64,000 nt of DNA, taken from contig ARYC01016998.1 in the NCBI GenBank assembly GCA_000711775.1, forward strand, positions 1 to 64,000, given 5' to 3'. Position 1 is the stretch's first letter, and each line of letters opens with the position of its first letter. Made by a program: the position numbers and the translations under genes. The notes beneath the pieces were generated by a model. That model searched no databases, was not told the DNA's origin, and saw only the letters and a list, made by a program, of their open reading frames with translations. This document shows positions 35,345 through 47,913 of the stretch, in pieces. Origin of the DNA: Oxytricha trifallax. Lineage: Eukaryota > Ciliophora > Spirotrichea > Sporadotrichida > Oxytrichidae.

Positions 35345-37380
35345 ATCAATATGCTGATAATAATTTATTTTTTCTACAATTTTAACCTAATTAATGTATT
35401 ATTTTAGTTTTTAAATAATCTAATTAATATTAATTAAGAAAAAAAAATCATTTAAACTTTATGCAAAAAGAGTAATTTCTTAAATGTTAATTATCCAAAA
35501 AAGTAATATTTATTATACTCACAAATATAAATATAAGATTCATTTTATCCATTAATAGAAGTGTTATAATAGTCATAGCATTTTATAGAAAACTTTTAAA
35601 CTTAAAGCAATTAGTTTCCTATTCATAGATAAATTAAACCTTATATTGATTAATTTTATTATAATAAAACACAATAAAAAATTTTGATTAATAATTTTGT
35701 TATGTGTTTTGACGTATGTTATTAACCAGTAGTTTTTTTTTTATGTTATTAGTAATAATAATAATATTCAAATTTAAATTTAGTAAATTGTTAATTTACT
35801 AAATTTTCCTTCAATTAAAATAAAAGTATAAAGTATAATTATTATTTTTAGATAAGAGCAAGTTAAATTATTCTATAATAATTAAGATAAATTGTCGAGT
35901 ATTTTATACAATAATATTACTTATTTCTTTTCTTACTAAAAAAATAAGAAACATATTGAAAGTTTAATTTTTAAGTAATTTAATTTGATTCAAATTGTTT
36001 TAAAAGATATAATGATTTTATATTTTTTTTCTAAAAAATATTTGAAAGTTATTCCTTATTCCTTAAAAAAATCATCTCAAAAGTGATTTAATAAATCTTT
36101 TTTATTGTTTAATAAATTGATTTCCCATTAATTATTACTTTGAAGTGAAAGCGGAGTGAGCAGCAATAGGACAAGTTAAGTGGATAATTGTAGTAGTAAG
36201 AAATAACTTATGTTTTTAACAAATTGGAAGACTCTTTTATATTATCCTTAATGCAAACATAGCTGATGTATAAAAATATCATTTTTCCTAGTCATATTTG
36301 TTTTAAAATAAGAAATAGGGGGAATATTGAAAATTCCTTAATAAAGAATATTTATCAGTCTACTTTATGATTTATTATTTTTGAATTTTACATAGTAATT
36401 ATTAATGGTACTTTTTATTGAGAAACTTTAGTATTAGGGATATCTAATTAATTCTTATTAAACTCTGAATTATTTAATTTAATTCAATATTATGTGATTC
36501 TTTTTTTAGACAATTAGTTAGATAACATAATATTCAATAATAAAGTTCCCAACAACATTATTCAATTTTGTTATATAATTATAATTTTGTATTATCTTTT
36601 TTTGGATAAACTCCTGTATGTAAATGTGAAGAGTATATAAAATGGAAATAGAGATATAAGCATTAATAAAAAATAATTATTTAGTATATAGCAGATGTAA
36701 ACATTTATTTTTTAAATAAATAATTTTATCTAAATTTTAAAACTTTAATTTATTTATTTAATATAATAAAAATTTAATATTTTAATGAACTTATTAATAA
36801 TAAATAAAGTTTCAAAATTGATCTGGCAAATTATAAAAAATATTATTTATTTTAAATTATGAAATAAAGTTTTATGTAAGAGAAGTAAAATAATAATCAA
36901 GATTTAATTGGAGATTTTAATTATAAAAACATTATAAACTTAGGGTAATATGAAGTAATGTGTTTTGAGTAATAAATATAGGGTGATTAAATTTAAATAA
37001 ATAGTTTTATTATTCAAAGAACTTTTATTCCTAGCTTTTACTATATAAATTGGCTTCAAATATGAGTAAGGAAAGTTTATTGATTGAAATTCCACTAATT
37101 AAATTAATTTAATTTTGATTAATTTTACAATACAGATGCAACTCAATTCGCGCTACAATTCAAGTATATTTATGTTAAAAATAGATAAAATTTAGATTTA
37201 TTTTTACCCTATTGATAAATGGTAAAAGGTTGCAAAAAATAAAATTGAATCTTTTATAATTAAAAAAAAAAAAGCTTAAATAATGATAGTTGTTTATTTT
37301 AATTAGAATTAGTTTACAATTATACACTAACAATTAATATTGAAAATATATACTCTCAATCTAACTGAAACTAATCAACC
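35345..37380. other. AT-rich stretch, no supportable gene
   Basis: AT-rich DNA between Rep element 1 and the GC-rich block. No reading frame or repeat of note. Confidence 0.6.
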
Positions 37381-37391
37381 CTGCTTTATCA

Positions 37392-38860
37392 ATGAACGAT
37401 ATTGAATCAGAACATTCTGCCTCACAAGTCTAAAAGGCGACAGACATCCCTTAGACAGTAATCTAATTCAGGATTATAAGAAGTTCATGATCAATACTAA
37501 TTGCTTCCTGTTAAGTGATAACAATGGACCAGTTATACCAGTGGGAGCCCTCCAGGCATAGAATTAGGGGAAGAGACAAATAGAGACATCTTATGTAACT
37601 CCGATTATCATACCGTTTTAAGCATCAACATTACATGGCTGCCATAGTGCATCAGTGGCTTTGTAGAGCCCTATGATAAGGTGACCAGTGAACCTTTGAG
37701 CAGCTGGAAGATTATTGTTAGCGTATGTCAAATAATCCATGGTGCATTGGGTACTGGAAGAGCATGATTTAGCAACTCTATTTGCGCTGAGACTGTTGGT
37801 ATAAACGCAGGGACTGAATGAACAGTAGTGATAGAAAGTCTAATATTCGCTGCTTCCTTATCATCTATCAACTTCTACTCTCTTGGCATCTGAGCTTGCT
37901 TCTATTGGTGTGAAGAAGTTGTATAAGTGCTCTGAAGTGCCAGTGGATGGTAACCCCTTTGGTTGAGAAGCCAATTGGTGTGAAGAAGTTGTATAAGTGC
38001 TCTGAAGTGCCAGTGGATGGTAACCCCTTTGGTTGAGAAGCCAATTAGTGCAGCGAGCACGGTATACTGCTTTAAGATTCCTCTGCTCCCCCATTTTTAA
38101 GAGCACTCCAATTTTATTGAACCACTGTAGACAGTTAAAAAATCCACTTTGACGCCTCTAATAGCAAGATAGAGAAAAAGCTCACAGGCGAGAGAAAATT
38201 GCAAGTTTAAGATAATTTGATCAACATCATCGTTACGATTACTAAGGTAATATGCATAAAAGAGCTCGCTCAATACCAGAGGGTGGTCCTCAAAATAAAG
38301 ATCTACTTATCCTGCTTCCAGCATAGATGTCTAAGTCGGAGATCCCATCTCCGTAAAAAAAAACAAGGAGAATCGAGTGGTGCCCATGGCCGCCCCCCAG
38401 TCAAAGATTTTCCCGTTACTTCCTCTGCAATCTGGTTTGACAAAAATGTTGAGAAGCCCAATGAGGAGACCAGCCTCCAGCTGATGAGTAAGTCAACGGG
38501 GAGAGGAGAGACTCGTGAATGGGGGTGTTATTGCAGAGGGAAAGCCAGAAAAGCGCGAAAGAAGTGAAGATAACGATGGCAACTACAGAAGAGGAGATGA
38601 CTGCGGAGGGTGCAGAGGTCGCCTCAGAGGATAACACGAAGATGGCTGATGCCTTGGAGGTAAACCACAAAGAGATAGATCAGAGTGCCACAATACAGTG
38701 GAGAGACCAGCTATGGAGGAATCGCAGGAGGCAGAGGAGGAGCTTGGAAGATTTTGATGACAAAGTAACAAAGGAGATTGGAAGACTCAGGAGACATGCC
38801 GAATGAAAAGATTGTTGAGAGAAAAAATGGAAGACTAATAGCAATAATAATAATCATCAA
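37392..38860 (+). pseudogene. GC-rich coding block, decayed, family not recognised
   Basis: The region is strikingly more GC-rich (by eye about 40-45%) than anything around it. From ATG at 37,392 a code-6 frame gives MNDIESEHSASQVQKATDIP. Another frame then gives NCFLLSDNNGPVIPVGALQA (37,500) and later GVKKLYKCSEVPVDGNPFG (37,908), which contains the 70-bp duplicated segment. Further on come KIHFDASNSKIEKKLTGERK (38,131) with QDNLINIIVTITKVICIKEL, and from about 38,340 a basic Ser/Gly/Arg-rich part with STGRGETREWG, ending in acidic/basic charged sequence near 38,806. Frame changes and TGAs separate these pieces. STGRG with charged flanks is faintly like HABP4/SERBP1-type RNA-binding proteins, which I regard as a guess. 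It could be a decayed transferred or macronuclear gene, or part of an unknown element. Confidence 0.4.
37904..38043. repeat. 70-bp tandem duplication
   Basis: Two adjacent copies of the same 70-bp unit (37,904-37,973 and 37,974-38,043), apparently identical, starting ATTGGTGTGAAGAAGTTG. The beginning of a third copy (attagtg) follows. Seventy is not a multiple of three, so the duplication shifts the reading frame. The lack of differences suggests it is recent, later than most of the decay in this block. Confidence 0.9.
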
Positions 38861-38869
38861 CTGAATCTA

Positions 38870-41800
38870 CGAAGTAACAATAATGAATGTGAATAAAAGT
38901 AAATTAAGTATCTATAAAAAGATTGTTCATTTAAATTTGCTCGATAATTAAGACACTTAAATGATTAAACTGGTTTTGCATTTGATTTCTTTTTTACTAA
39001 TTTTTACATTATTTTATTAAAAATGGAATCTATAATCAGATATTAATACATACATAAACCTTTTTTTCTTTTCTTTAACCATTAAGCTTGATGAGAGGCA
39101 GCATGCAGTACTTACTTTATTTTTGGTACTATTGGAACGCCTTTAGTGTTGAGTTAGCACGTTTGATTTACAATGCCAAGAGAAGCCTATAATTTTCATA
39201 ATTTCCTATTTATTTGTAATTGTCCTTGACTTTGTCATCTTCTTCATCGTTTTCGTATTTACTAAAATCACCTTACATTCGCTTATAAAATATTTTTTTT
39301 AAATAAGTTAAATGATTAATTAGATCCCTAGAATTTAATAAAAATAGAAATTTTATTTAAAATTAGTCTTTTAAAAATAAATCCTTTTTATTTAACAATC
39401 ATAATCTGGCATAATAATAAACTTTTCCAAATAATTTAAAAATGAATTTCTTATAAAAATAATTAATTAATGTAATTGATAGTCTTAGGGGTCTTCAATA
39501 CCTTGAAAAAAATTTAAATTTTAATTTGTACAACTTAGAATCAAACTTAAATTTGTGTTGTTTTTTCAATATATATCAAATTTAAGGAGTGATTACAAAC
39601 TTTAATCTTCCGTAAATTAATTAAATTAAAAATAAAAATGTTGACAATTAAAAAAATACAAATATAGTTTAACTTTTTTAAACTATTATACCTTAAATAA
39701 CTTATATTTACTTATTAGATCTTGAAACACAATATGTCTATCTCTTAATTTTTAAAGGTATAAAAACATGAATCATTAATTAATTCTGCAAGAAAGCTGA
39801 TTACGATTAAATTGATCTCAGAGATAGTTCAATTATTTAATTTAGATAAGAACTACTAAAAGACGTAAATTATAATTCATTTATAATATACGAAGTTATT
39901 TTTTCTTAAATTAATATACAAAATAAAAATGTAAGAAATTTTAGATTTGTTTATTAACAATTAAAATGCTCTTCTAAATACCATAATTACATTTTTTATT
40001 GTTTTAAACATCTTATGGATTGAGTACAATTGCTTGCTAAAGAAAATCTTTTAATTAGAGTTTCAATGTGTAAAAGGACTTGAGTCAAACTTTCAATAGT
40101 AAAGAATCTAAAATAAATACCGACCAAAAAGAATATTGTTGGTTTTGCATATTTAATTAAAAATATTAAGGGAATATAAATAAAATAATCTTATTTTAGT
40201 TATTATTAAGTCTTGATAATTATCTAAAATGAATGAGTTAATATTGCTTTTATATATTTAGTAAGTTAATTTAATAGATTTAAAGCATTAAATCTAAAGT
40301 TTATAATCTAGTAAGAAAATTTGATGAAAAAATTTGATGAAACATTAATTAGTTTTTTGATTATTTTAAGTATTAAACAAATAACATATTCTTACGAATA
40401 AAAGAAAGTATGTAATGTAAAAGTATTATAAGCTCTAAAAATAAGCAAAATTTAATAATAAATCAATACCAAAAATCAAAGAAAATATATTAAAATTTAT
40501 TTTTAATCAAATTTTTCTATAAAAATCATGAAATTATATTTTATTTGTAAATATAAAATTTAATTAGAGGACTTTAAATTATTTTTTATTCATGCATTCA
40601 TATTTAAGATAATAGCTTCCAGATTTTCAATGAATTATTTAAAAACAACAATTAAAGTAATTTAGTCTAATTTATGTAAGAAAATTTTTGATTCATTGTT
40701 TTTCCTTAATTGATGAAAGAAATATAATAATGTAATTTAGATTTGTTGGACTAGTAAAATTTAAATGTATTGATTATAAATAATTGATTCAGTAAATGCA
40801 TGTATTTTCAATTATTTCAACGGTCTTAGTCGAATAATTTTTCTAAAATAAAAAAATAATTTTAAATTGAAACTCGGATAATTTGACATGAAGTTTATGT
40901 CATAAAATATAATAAATTACATGAAATATAATAAAATATTAAATAATTTAAAGAATTTTAAGATTAGCTCATATAAGAAAAGTTCATTAGAAATTTTTAA
41001 GTAAATTATTCAAGAAAAAGCAAATTTGCTAAGATTACATATAATGATTTTAGATAAATTAGTTTTTTGTTTTAAATACGCAATTAAATATTGACGTTGC
41101 TAGGAAATAAAATTTAGACTTAAACAATGAATGATTAAAAACATTTGACTATAGGTTACGAGTCTAATTGAGGTGCTTTACTTGGATCTGGATGTGAAAG
41201 AGAGATTCAAAAATAATTATAGAGTTAGTGATTCCAAGATTTCGATAGAATACATGTAAATTTGACTTACCAAAATCTGTTTTAAATTTAAAATGGTTTT
41301 CCTGACATTTGCTGCACTATCATATCGAAATAAATTATCTTACAAAGAACAGCAAGACATTTATAATTTTACATACCGCCTAGAAAATCAAGTAATTCAA
41401 GAAAAACAATTGATAAATTGTATAAAAGATACGATATATTATTTCGCTTTAAAATGAACTAAGATAGATTTCCAATTTAAAATAAATGGTAGATGAAGTA
41501 TTAAAATTCTCCAATAATTTCCATTTATTGAATGTATGATAGCCCTAATCTTAGAAACAGGGGCATGAATCTGGTAGATTATAATTAAAAAAATTTGAAA
41601 ATAGAAATTGCAGCAGAATGTTTTTCGAACCCATTTCTATATATTTATGTAATTTAAGATTTGAGAAATAGAGTATTTTGGATATTATTTAAGAATGTAG
41701 TTAATTGTAAATTACTCTCCGATTTTCTTCAAAATAACATAAAATTAAAATATAGATTATTTTAGTATTAAGAAAAATTTTAGAGAAAATAAAATTCTCT

Positions 41801-42770
41801 TCATTTGGTATGATTTTGCTTTATTTCAAATATTTATATTAATATAAAATAAAACATTAATTACTAATAATAATAATAAATAATCAGGCAATTTCATTAA
41901 ATTTATTGCAATTTTATACAAATAATAGATTTATATTTTATTTTAATAAAGTTTTTGTAAGTTTAATTGATTATAATATTCTCAATTTCTTAATCTTTAT
42001 AATTATAGGATTATCATTTTGATTTAAGATAGTATTCTTTTTTTTAATTAATTATGAATAACAAACTTAAAAGTCTGGAAGTTTAAACAAAAAATCTTCA
42101 AGCTTCATTAATTTACTAGATTACTATTGTAATGAAAGAAAAAATTAAAAAGTCTTCTATTTTTTTGTATTAAATACTTTATAATTAATTAAATGATATT
42201 AAATATGAAAAAATTTATAACAAAACTAATTATAGTGGTTATTTACCTGCATGAAATTATAATGACAATCATATTAAAAAATCAAACAAATAATGTAATT
42301 TAAAGAAAAAGTATTTAATCTTGTTAATTAATACTTATGATAAAGTAAATTAAAATAATTACAGTTTGAATACACAAATTCAAACTGATAATTAGGAATT
42401 TTTAAAGCCTATTTTGTTTAATATTTATATCTATCTTACACATCAACCTCGGTATGTATCATTGCCTTTTATATTAGTTTTTGCTATTTCCTGGAATCAT
42501 TTTTGATTCTCAGCTATTTCACTTTTATAATTCAAAAAAATTTATGTTAAAATTCAATGTACAAATAATTTATTTATGTACAGCAACTTTATTTATAGCT
42601 CAAAAGGTGTAGATTGTATAGATATAGATTTAGTTATTTAAATTCTTATAAATATATATTAAACTAATACTTAATAGCTTGATTCATTAAAAATATAAAT
42701 TAATCTATAAATTCTTAATTTGTTTAGATTTACCCAAAATTTACATGTGGAAATTAACTTAGCTTTTTAT
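38870..42770. other. AT-rich stretch, at most one weak zinc-finger trace
   Basis: AT-rich DNA. On the minus strand near 41,390-41,220 there is CSKCQ followed, after an extra segment, by FGKSNLHVFYRN, which loosely resembles the finger of element A (CNKCQRLFANKSNLNRH). It is too short and irregular to call. Nothing else is seen. Confidence 0.45.
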
Positions 42771-42778
42771 TGGAATGA

Positions 42779-43201
42779 TATTGTAGGAATACATTCGATT
42801 TGGGAAAATGAATTTAAATTAAATTAATTAAATATTAAAATCATGGCAGTTATCAAAACCAAAGTGACACAAAATTCAAAAATAAATGGATTCTACGGTA
42901 GATCCCGCAATTTTAGCTGGACTTTATTATTGGCAATATTCCTGAATCATACCAGGAAGCGAGATATTTTGATTTTGAGCTAACTCCCAAAAATAGTATA
43001 ATGGGTTTTTCTCGCTTGAGCGATGAGATGAATTCATTATAGCAATAACAACCACCGTCTCATTTTTAATGCGCTATCCAGAGAGTAAAATATTATTGTC
43101 AGGGTTTGCAGACATTTTCCAAAAATATAACTGAAGATAATTAATAATTAATTAATTTTAATTTTAATTCATTTTCCCAAATCGAATGTATTCCTACAAT
43201 A
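42779..43201. mobile_element. TA-bounded inverted-repeat unit, 0.42 kb
   Basis: Perfect 36-bp inverted ends starting TATTGTAGGAATACATTCGA (left at 42,779, right ending at 43,201), with weaker AT-rich similarity beyond. Both outermost dinucleotides are TA, and the first five bases TATTG are shared with the two Rep elements. The interior is unusual for a MITE: it carries a GC-richer, protein-like frame (see next entry). It may be a small mobile element, a Rep-element derivative, or an eliminated sequence lying in a gene. Confidence 0.65.
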
Positions 43202-43835
43202 ATTAATTATATTAAAGTAAAGATTCATAATTTTAAATAAGTTTTTACTATGTTGTTTATATTCATATTTTAATAAATTTATTTTTTAATTAAATAACAG
43301 AGGCAAGTTAACAGATGGATGGCAGATGTCCAAAATGAAAGTAGCCAAGTTTAAAAGCCAGACTCTCAGCAAATATTTTCGAATGATGACTAAAACTTTC
43401 TGCCTCTACTCTTTGTAGCATTTGCAGAATTATATTTTGTATCGTAAATAAAATTTAATTTAATTGAATTCTTAAATCAATCACAATATATTAAGCAGGA
43501 TTAATTTATCGGCAGCCATGTGAACTTTAATCATGAAGTGTATTAACTAAATTTGAGCATTTGTAATTTATTTTATATTTATTTTAGTTTCGTCAATAAA
43601 TATAAGAGTATTTCAAGATTTTAGCTTATATCGACTTGCTCATAAGATGATGAGTTTAAATATTTAGTTATAAATTAATCCTAAATTATTCTATTGTCTA
43701 ATAGTTTATATTAAAAATATTCAAAATTTAAAGCATTGGAGATTAACTTATTGCAATTGACTATGGAAAGTATTTTATTAAAGGAATTGGTAATATAATT
43801 TATCCCCATGATTCAAAAATTAAAAAAAATAAGAT
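42845..43835 (+). CDS. Code-6 open frame, unknown protein, possibly spliced
   Basis: A frame with no TGA for about 330 codons, until TGA at 43,833-43,835. Inside the inverted-repeat unit it reads FIIGNIPESYQEARYFDFEL (near 42,922) and HFQCAIQRVKYYCQGLQTF, which is convincing protein sequence. It then runs through the right inverted repeat and AT-rich DNA into QVNRWMADVQNESSQVQKPD (about 43,309) and NFLPLLFVAFAELYF. AT-rich parts at about 43,219-43,303 (GTAAAG...AACAG) and 43,439-43,500 (GTATCG...AGCAG) could be introns, and 43,562-43,586 (GTAATT...TTTAG) another. The start is not evident. It may be two genes: one inside the unit and one after it. I recognise no family. Confidence 0.4.
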
Positions 43836-43879
43836 GATTGTATTAATCTTAATATAAAAAAAATATATATTAGATTTAG

Positions 43880-44560
43880 ACTAATTAGTCATGACTAAAG
43901 TCATTTTTATTAAAATTGTGGTTTATTCATAATATTAATTTGGAAAAGTTTGTAGGTTTGTTTTGAGTGTTATACTCTCTACAAAATTAAAAATTAAATT
44001 AATGCATATTTATATGTTTATGCTTATTAATAATATATGAGTAAATTATTTTTAAAGACTAATTTAATATTAAGACTAGACTATAGTCATATTTTAGGAC
44101 TAGCATATGCTTATATATAAACAAATCCATTTTATTATGTGCGCGGTTAATTATCCGCTCTAATTTCATATGTAACTTTTGGGATTTAATTATATTTATC
44201 TATATATGATTTATTAAGCGCGGATATCTACCTTAATAATACTAAGATTGAATCATAAATTTTAGTTAGTCATATTGTTTGAGTTATTCTTATTATCTAT
44301 TAGGGGTAGCATTTTTAAATGATGACTACATATGTTAGTCATGCTAGCCATGTGACCATATGACTACTATGACAAGTGGGTACCTTCAAGAGAGTCTAGT
44401 CTGACTAAATCTACTTGATCTAGGAGGTCTTAAATTTCTGCTAGAGATAGCCATGACTATGAGTCCTGAGTCATAAAGAACGCTTGAATGATCTTTTTTA
44501 TATACTAGTCTTCGTTTGGACTATAGTGAATGATCTCACAAATCACGACTAGCTTATCTT
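43880..44560. repeat. Subterminal TAGTCAT/ATGACTA motif cluster, left
   Basis: Repeated short motifs in both orientations, including the palindrome TAGTCATGACTA at 43,889, then ACTATAGTCAT (near 44,083), TTAGTCATGCTAGCCATG (near 44,334), GCCATGACTATGAGTC (near 44,449) and TTGGACTATAG (near 44,515). Many lie in the 3' half of the kinase gene. The matching cluster at the other end suggests transposase or host-factor binding sites. Confidence 0.55.
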
Positions 44561-45590
44561 GAAACTAGATATTGACGTAATATTTCCTGTTATATAGGAG
44601 TGCACTATAATAGAAGACACGCTGTAAGCATCGATCATAGAATTCCCCAAAGCAAACTCTCCGCTGATAGGAGTGTAAAGTTTCGAGGAGGTATAGGACT
44701 TCAACTTTAGGTTAGTCATAACACTAGCGTGCTAAAAGTTCACAATCCTTAAATCCTCAGAGTCTGGGGCCACGACAACGTTCACAAGATTCAATCTCCT
44801 GTTGACATATCCAAGACTTTGAATGTCCTGAAAACCCTATAATAACTGTTGTAAGAATGACTAGGTCAACACAGGATCAATTTATATTCTCTGGTAGTCA
44901 CCAAAGTTGTGCGGATAGAACGGATAGACTAGTCGAATATGACCAGGGCCTATGACCAGGTACTTGAGGCCGATCACATTCTTCAACATCTTTTGAACTG
45001 CGACCTAGGAAATAGAATACTCATTGCTGAGCTTGATCTGTTGTCCTGCTTGTGAAGGAATTATATCTCGGTACAGAGGCTGAAGGATTTTCCTTTATAG
45101 CAAAGAGTAGCATAGTGATGCATCCCCATATCAGCGACTGGGCTTCGCTTATCAACAAGTTATCGTATTGAGGCGTAGAGAGGAATCATAAAGTGTCGAT
45201 TGATCTCAAAGTGTTTAAAGTAGTCGAAATTATGTTGACCAACATCCCTATCATCCACACGATTTAAATTTTAGGATTATGATTATTGTAAAATATTACT
45301 ACTGGTAGGATTAAGCTCATCGTCAGGTATGACTAAAGTCACAGATGACTAAGCTTGAGAAGGTAGTCCTACTTAGTCATTGTAATTATCGCTCTCAGAT
45401 GAGAGGCTAGAAAGAGAAGCCTTTCTCGATTAAGCAGCCGAGCAGTTTTATTTTGCTTTTTGTCCTCATAGGCTTATTAATTAGTAAGTGAATTTCAATA
45501 TTTGGCATGCCTGTTTAAGTTGCTTTTGTTTGCAAACAATCTCTGACATTTATTACAGTAGTGCTTAGTCTCAATATTCTTTTAAACCAT
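44253..45590 (-). pseudogene. Zinc-finger/protein-kinase protein of element A (TBE 57-kDa type)
   Basis: ATG at 45,590 starts MVQKNIETKHYCNKCQRLFA, a C2H2 finger of the form C..C(12)H that continues NKSNLNRHAKY. After frame changes the kinase-like part follows. It has a long N-lobe-like region with VIGPGHIRLVYPFYPHNFGD, then the catalytic-loop region GYVNRRLNLVNVVV (counterpart of GYvHRDlkpeNvl, with His-Arg-Asp altered), LRIVNFQHA (counterpart of DFG-type DFQhA), YTPISGEFALGNSMIDAYSV and SSIIVHSYITG (counterpart of D.wSlg.il...ltG), and in a further frame FFMTQDSQSWLSLAEIQDLL (subdomain XI). The stop is TGA at 44,253. The length (about 445 codons) is near that of the TBE 57-kDa zinc-finger/kinase protein. 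At least three frame changes, and the loss of the HRD and DFG aspartates, mean it is inactive as a kinase. Confidence 0.75.
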
Positions 45591-46127
45591 TTTATCACTT
45601 TAATGAATATCCATTAAACTTCTTAAACTTACTTATATTAATAAACTACCTGTTTATAATATTTAGAAACAAAAAACAACCACAAAAACTGATTGTAATG
45701 ACCCTTTCTCTAAGCGTTGCAAGTGTAACCTCTTCAGCACTTTATTTATATGCAAACATTTTAAATCCACTTGTTAAATATCTAAGCAAATAATTAATTA
45801 AATAATTAATATGACCTCAAATTAAATTAAAATAGCCTAGTTTAGTATTTATTTAATCAAATCATAATATATATTAATCATCATAAATAATAAGTCAGTC
45901 TAAATTTTTTAGAAATCATATTAATCTTGAACAAGCCTTCTTCCACCAAAACAAACCCATGAACCTAATTTAACTTAAAGTATGTAGAATGAGTTTAACA
46001 ACAATAATTTTCTAATAAAAAATAATTATTACTTCCTATTATTAACATTCAAATCATAAGAAATAAGTTGTATTACTCCTCTATTTAAATTAAACTTAAG
46101 GACTAGTCAATAATTAAATTTATAGAA

Positions 46128-46923
46128 TGGAGGACTATATTCTTGAAAAGAGACTCGTGAAAAGTGAAGAACTTCTCTAAAGATTTAGATCGAAGAATGA
46201 TAGATATCGCTACATGACTTAACATCGTCAGATATTTTGCCTAGTAATTTATTCATTTTATAGTCAACTTGTTTTTCCCAAATTACCAGTCAACAGAATC
46301 GCGTTCTTAAGATCAATACCAAATGGGCAAAAAAGCACTGAAGCAAGAATAGATTCACAGCATGCATGTTCCGTTTTACCAAGAGCTCTCAATAAAAATT
46401 TGTACCAAGATGCAACATCAGATGACCCAGTCTCCTAGTTTCTTCCTTCCTATGATCAAAATTCGGGGCAACTACCTGAGAGAGGCTTTTACTTCTCAAT
46501 CCTTGGCACAGTAAAACCGGACTACCTAAAGGGAGTCGTGGAACATGCACATAAGTTGCTCTATAACGAGGGAGCCCAGTAATCGGAACAAACCGGAATA
46601 GAAGTTACTCCTGAGTGGTTCGAGGATCTTCTCAAGCACCCCTTTGTTTCAAGTAAGATTTGTTGAGATTAACAATTAGGGAAACCTGGAAAAGCAATAT
46701 TCTTGATGAAGCAGAGGTCAAACTAGGCAGATAGAAATCCTAAAATAAGTCATTTGAAATAGCGTCAAGACTAATAGGAGTTATGAGATCACTTTTGCAG
46801 AGTCAGGATGAGAACAAGATTAATACAAAGAGGAAGAGATTAGCGGATGGAACACTGCAGATAATCAATATTTAAAAGAGGACTCCAAGAAAGTAGAATC
46901 AAGAGATTATGATTTAATGATTA
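46128..46923 (+). CDS. 22-kDa-type protein of element A, with 27-nt intron
   Basis: The code-6 frame from ATG at 46,128 gives MEDYILEKRLVKSEELLQRF and runs for about 175 codons without TGA, through GFYFSILGTVKPDYLKGVVE to TPEWFEDLLKHPFVS. A 27-nt intron (46,653-46,679, GTAAGA...AATTAG, phase 1) then joins to RKPGKAIFLMKQRSNQADRN. The intron position and the following residues match the related genes in elements B and C. One frame change after that leads to SFEIASRLIGVMRSLLQSQ and a charged tail ending at TGA 46,921. The protein has no recognised domain. In TBE elements the equivalent small gene has an unknown role. It is divergent from the kinase gene and convergent with the transposase. Confidence 0.7.
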
Positions 46924-46949
46924 GGTATAGAATAGTTATTATGAACTAA

Positions 46950-47913
46950 GGATTTCTTATATCCCTTAATACACTTAATTAATTATAATCATTTAATCAA
47001 CTTACTCGATTGAGGTTCTTATACATTATTTCACCCTTGGTCTTTGATTCCCATTCAGTTTTCTAAGCATTTCTTTCTTACAAATCTGCTTAACTGTGTA
47101 AAATTAGCTTCTTTCAATCCCGTTATATTGAGGAGAATATAGCACACTGAAGATTGGAGAAATCATTAAATCATTCATGCAATCACGGGTGATCTAACTT
47201 CGGTGCACTGAGAGATTATCCATAAAAACAGCAAGTTTTTGATGTGGGAATTTCTATCGGAGCTGTTAAATACTAGACAAACTCAGGATCTCTCACAGAC
47301 CGTTTGAATATTCTGTAATGCACCAATCCTTTCTCGCTAGACACTCCAGCTAGTAATGCATAGGTAGTGATTTCAGACTTTCGATCTTAGAGAAAAGGGC
47401 GAGAATAAGGCTTAGCCCATGATCGACTAAGCTGAGTCGCAGGTGAAAAGATGGCCTCATCAACGAAGTTAACTTTTGCACTATGCTCGAATTCTCTGAG
47501 GAAAGCTGCTCTCATTACAATCTTTAAGCGGTAATTTTCTAAATTGGGATCGAATCACTTCTCTTAACTAACTTGATAGTCTTAAATCTGATCCCCTGGC
47601 TTTTATATAGTCTTTGCAAAGTTGAAGGATTAATCTATGATTCTGGGTACAATCTGTGAAACATTACTAATCGTTCTCTCAGAGAGAGCACAACCCAATG
47701 CTGAAGTGTGTCTGTTCTGATTAGATACTCGATCTGATCTAGACTAAGAGTGCGAAATCTGGATTGGGCTAGTCATCTTTAGTTAGTCATGAATGATATG
47801 CTTGATGACTATAGTCTTTGGATAGTCCTTGGAGTTATTCCTAAAAACTTAACTAGCAAATTTTTGATCCCAGAATCTTTGAATGCCACCCTCGAGCTCT
47901 TCAATTCAATCAT
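46950..47913 (-). pseudogene. IS630/Tc1-mariner transposase of element A (TBE 42-kDa type)
   Basis: ATG at 47,913 gives MIELKSSRVAFKDSGIKNLL. A helix-turn-helix-like N-terminal half follows (LSLDQIEYLIRTDTLQHWVV; INPSTLQRLYKSQGIRFKTI), expected to bind the element ends. The DDE core reads NFVDEAIFSPATQLSRSWAK (first Asp near 47,464), ITTYALLAGVSSEKGLVHYR, VFMDNLSVHRS (second Asp at 47,220-47,218) and VLYSPQYNGIERSQFYTVKQ (Glu at 47,115-47,113). The second Asp and the Glu are 35 codons apart, so the enzyme is of the DD34E type usual for Tc1/IS630. One TGA in the N-terminal part and two frame changes (near 47,550 and 47,235) make it non-functional. The 3' end meets the 22-kDa gene tail to tail. 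Confidence 0.85.

Noticed and set aside
38416-38771. Minus-strand open frames in the GC-rich block
   Set aside because: They are antisense to the better plus-strand frames and are Ser/Leu/Pro-rich shadows of charged codons.
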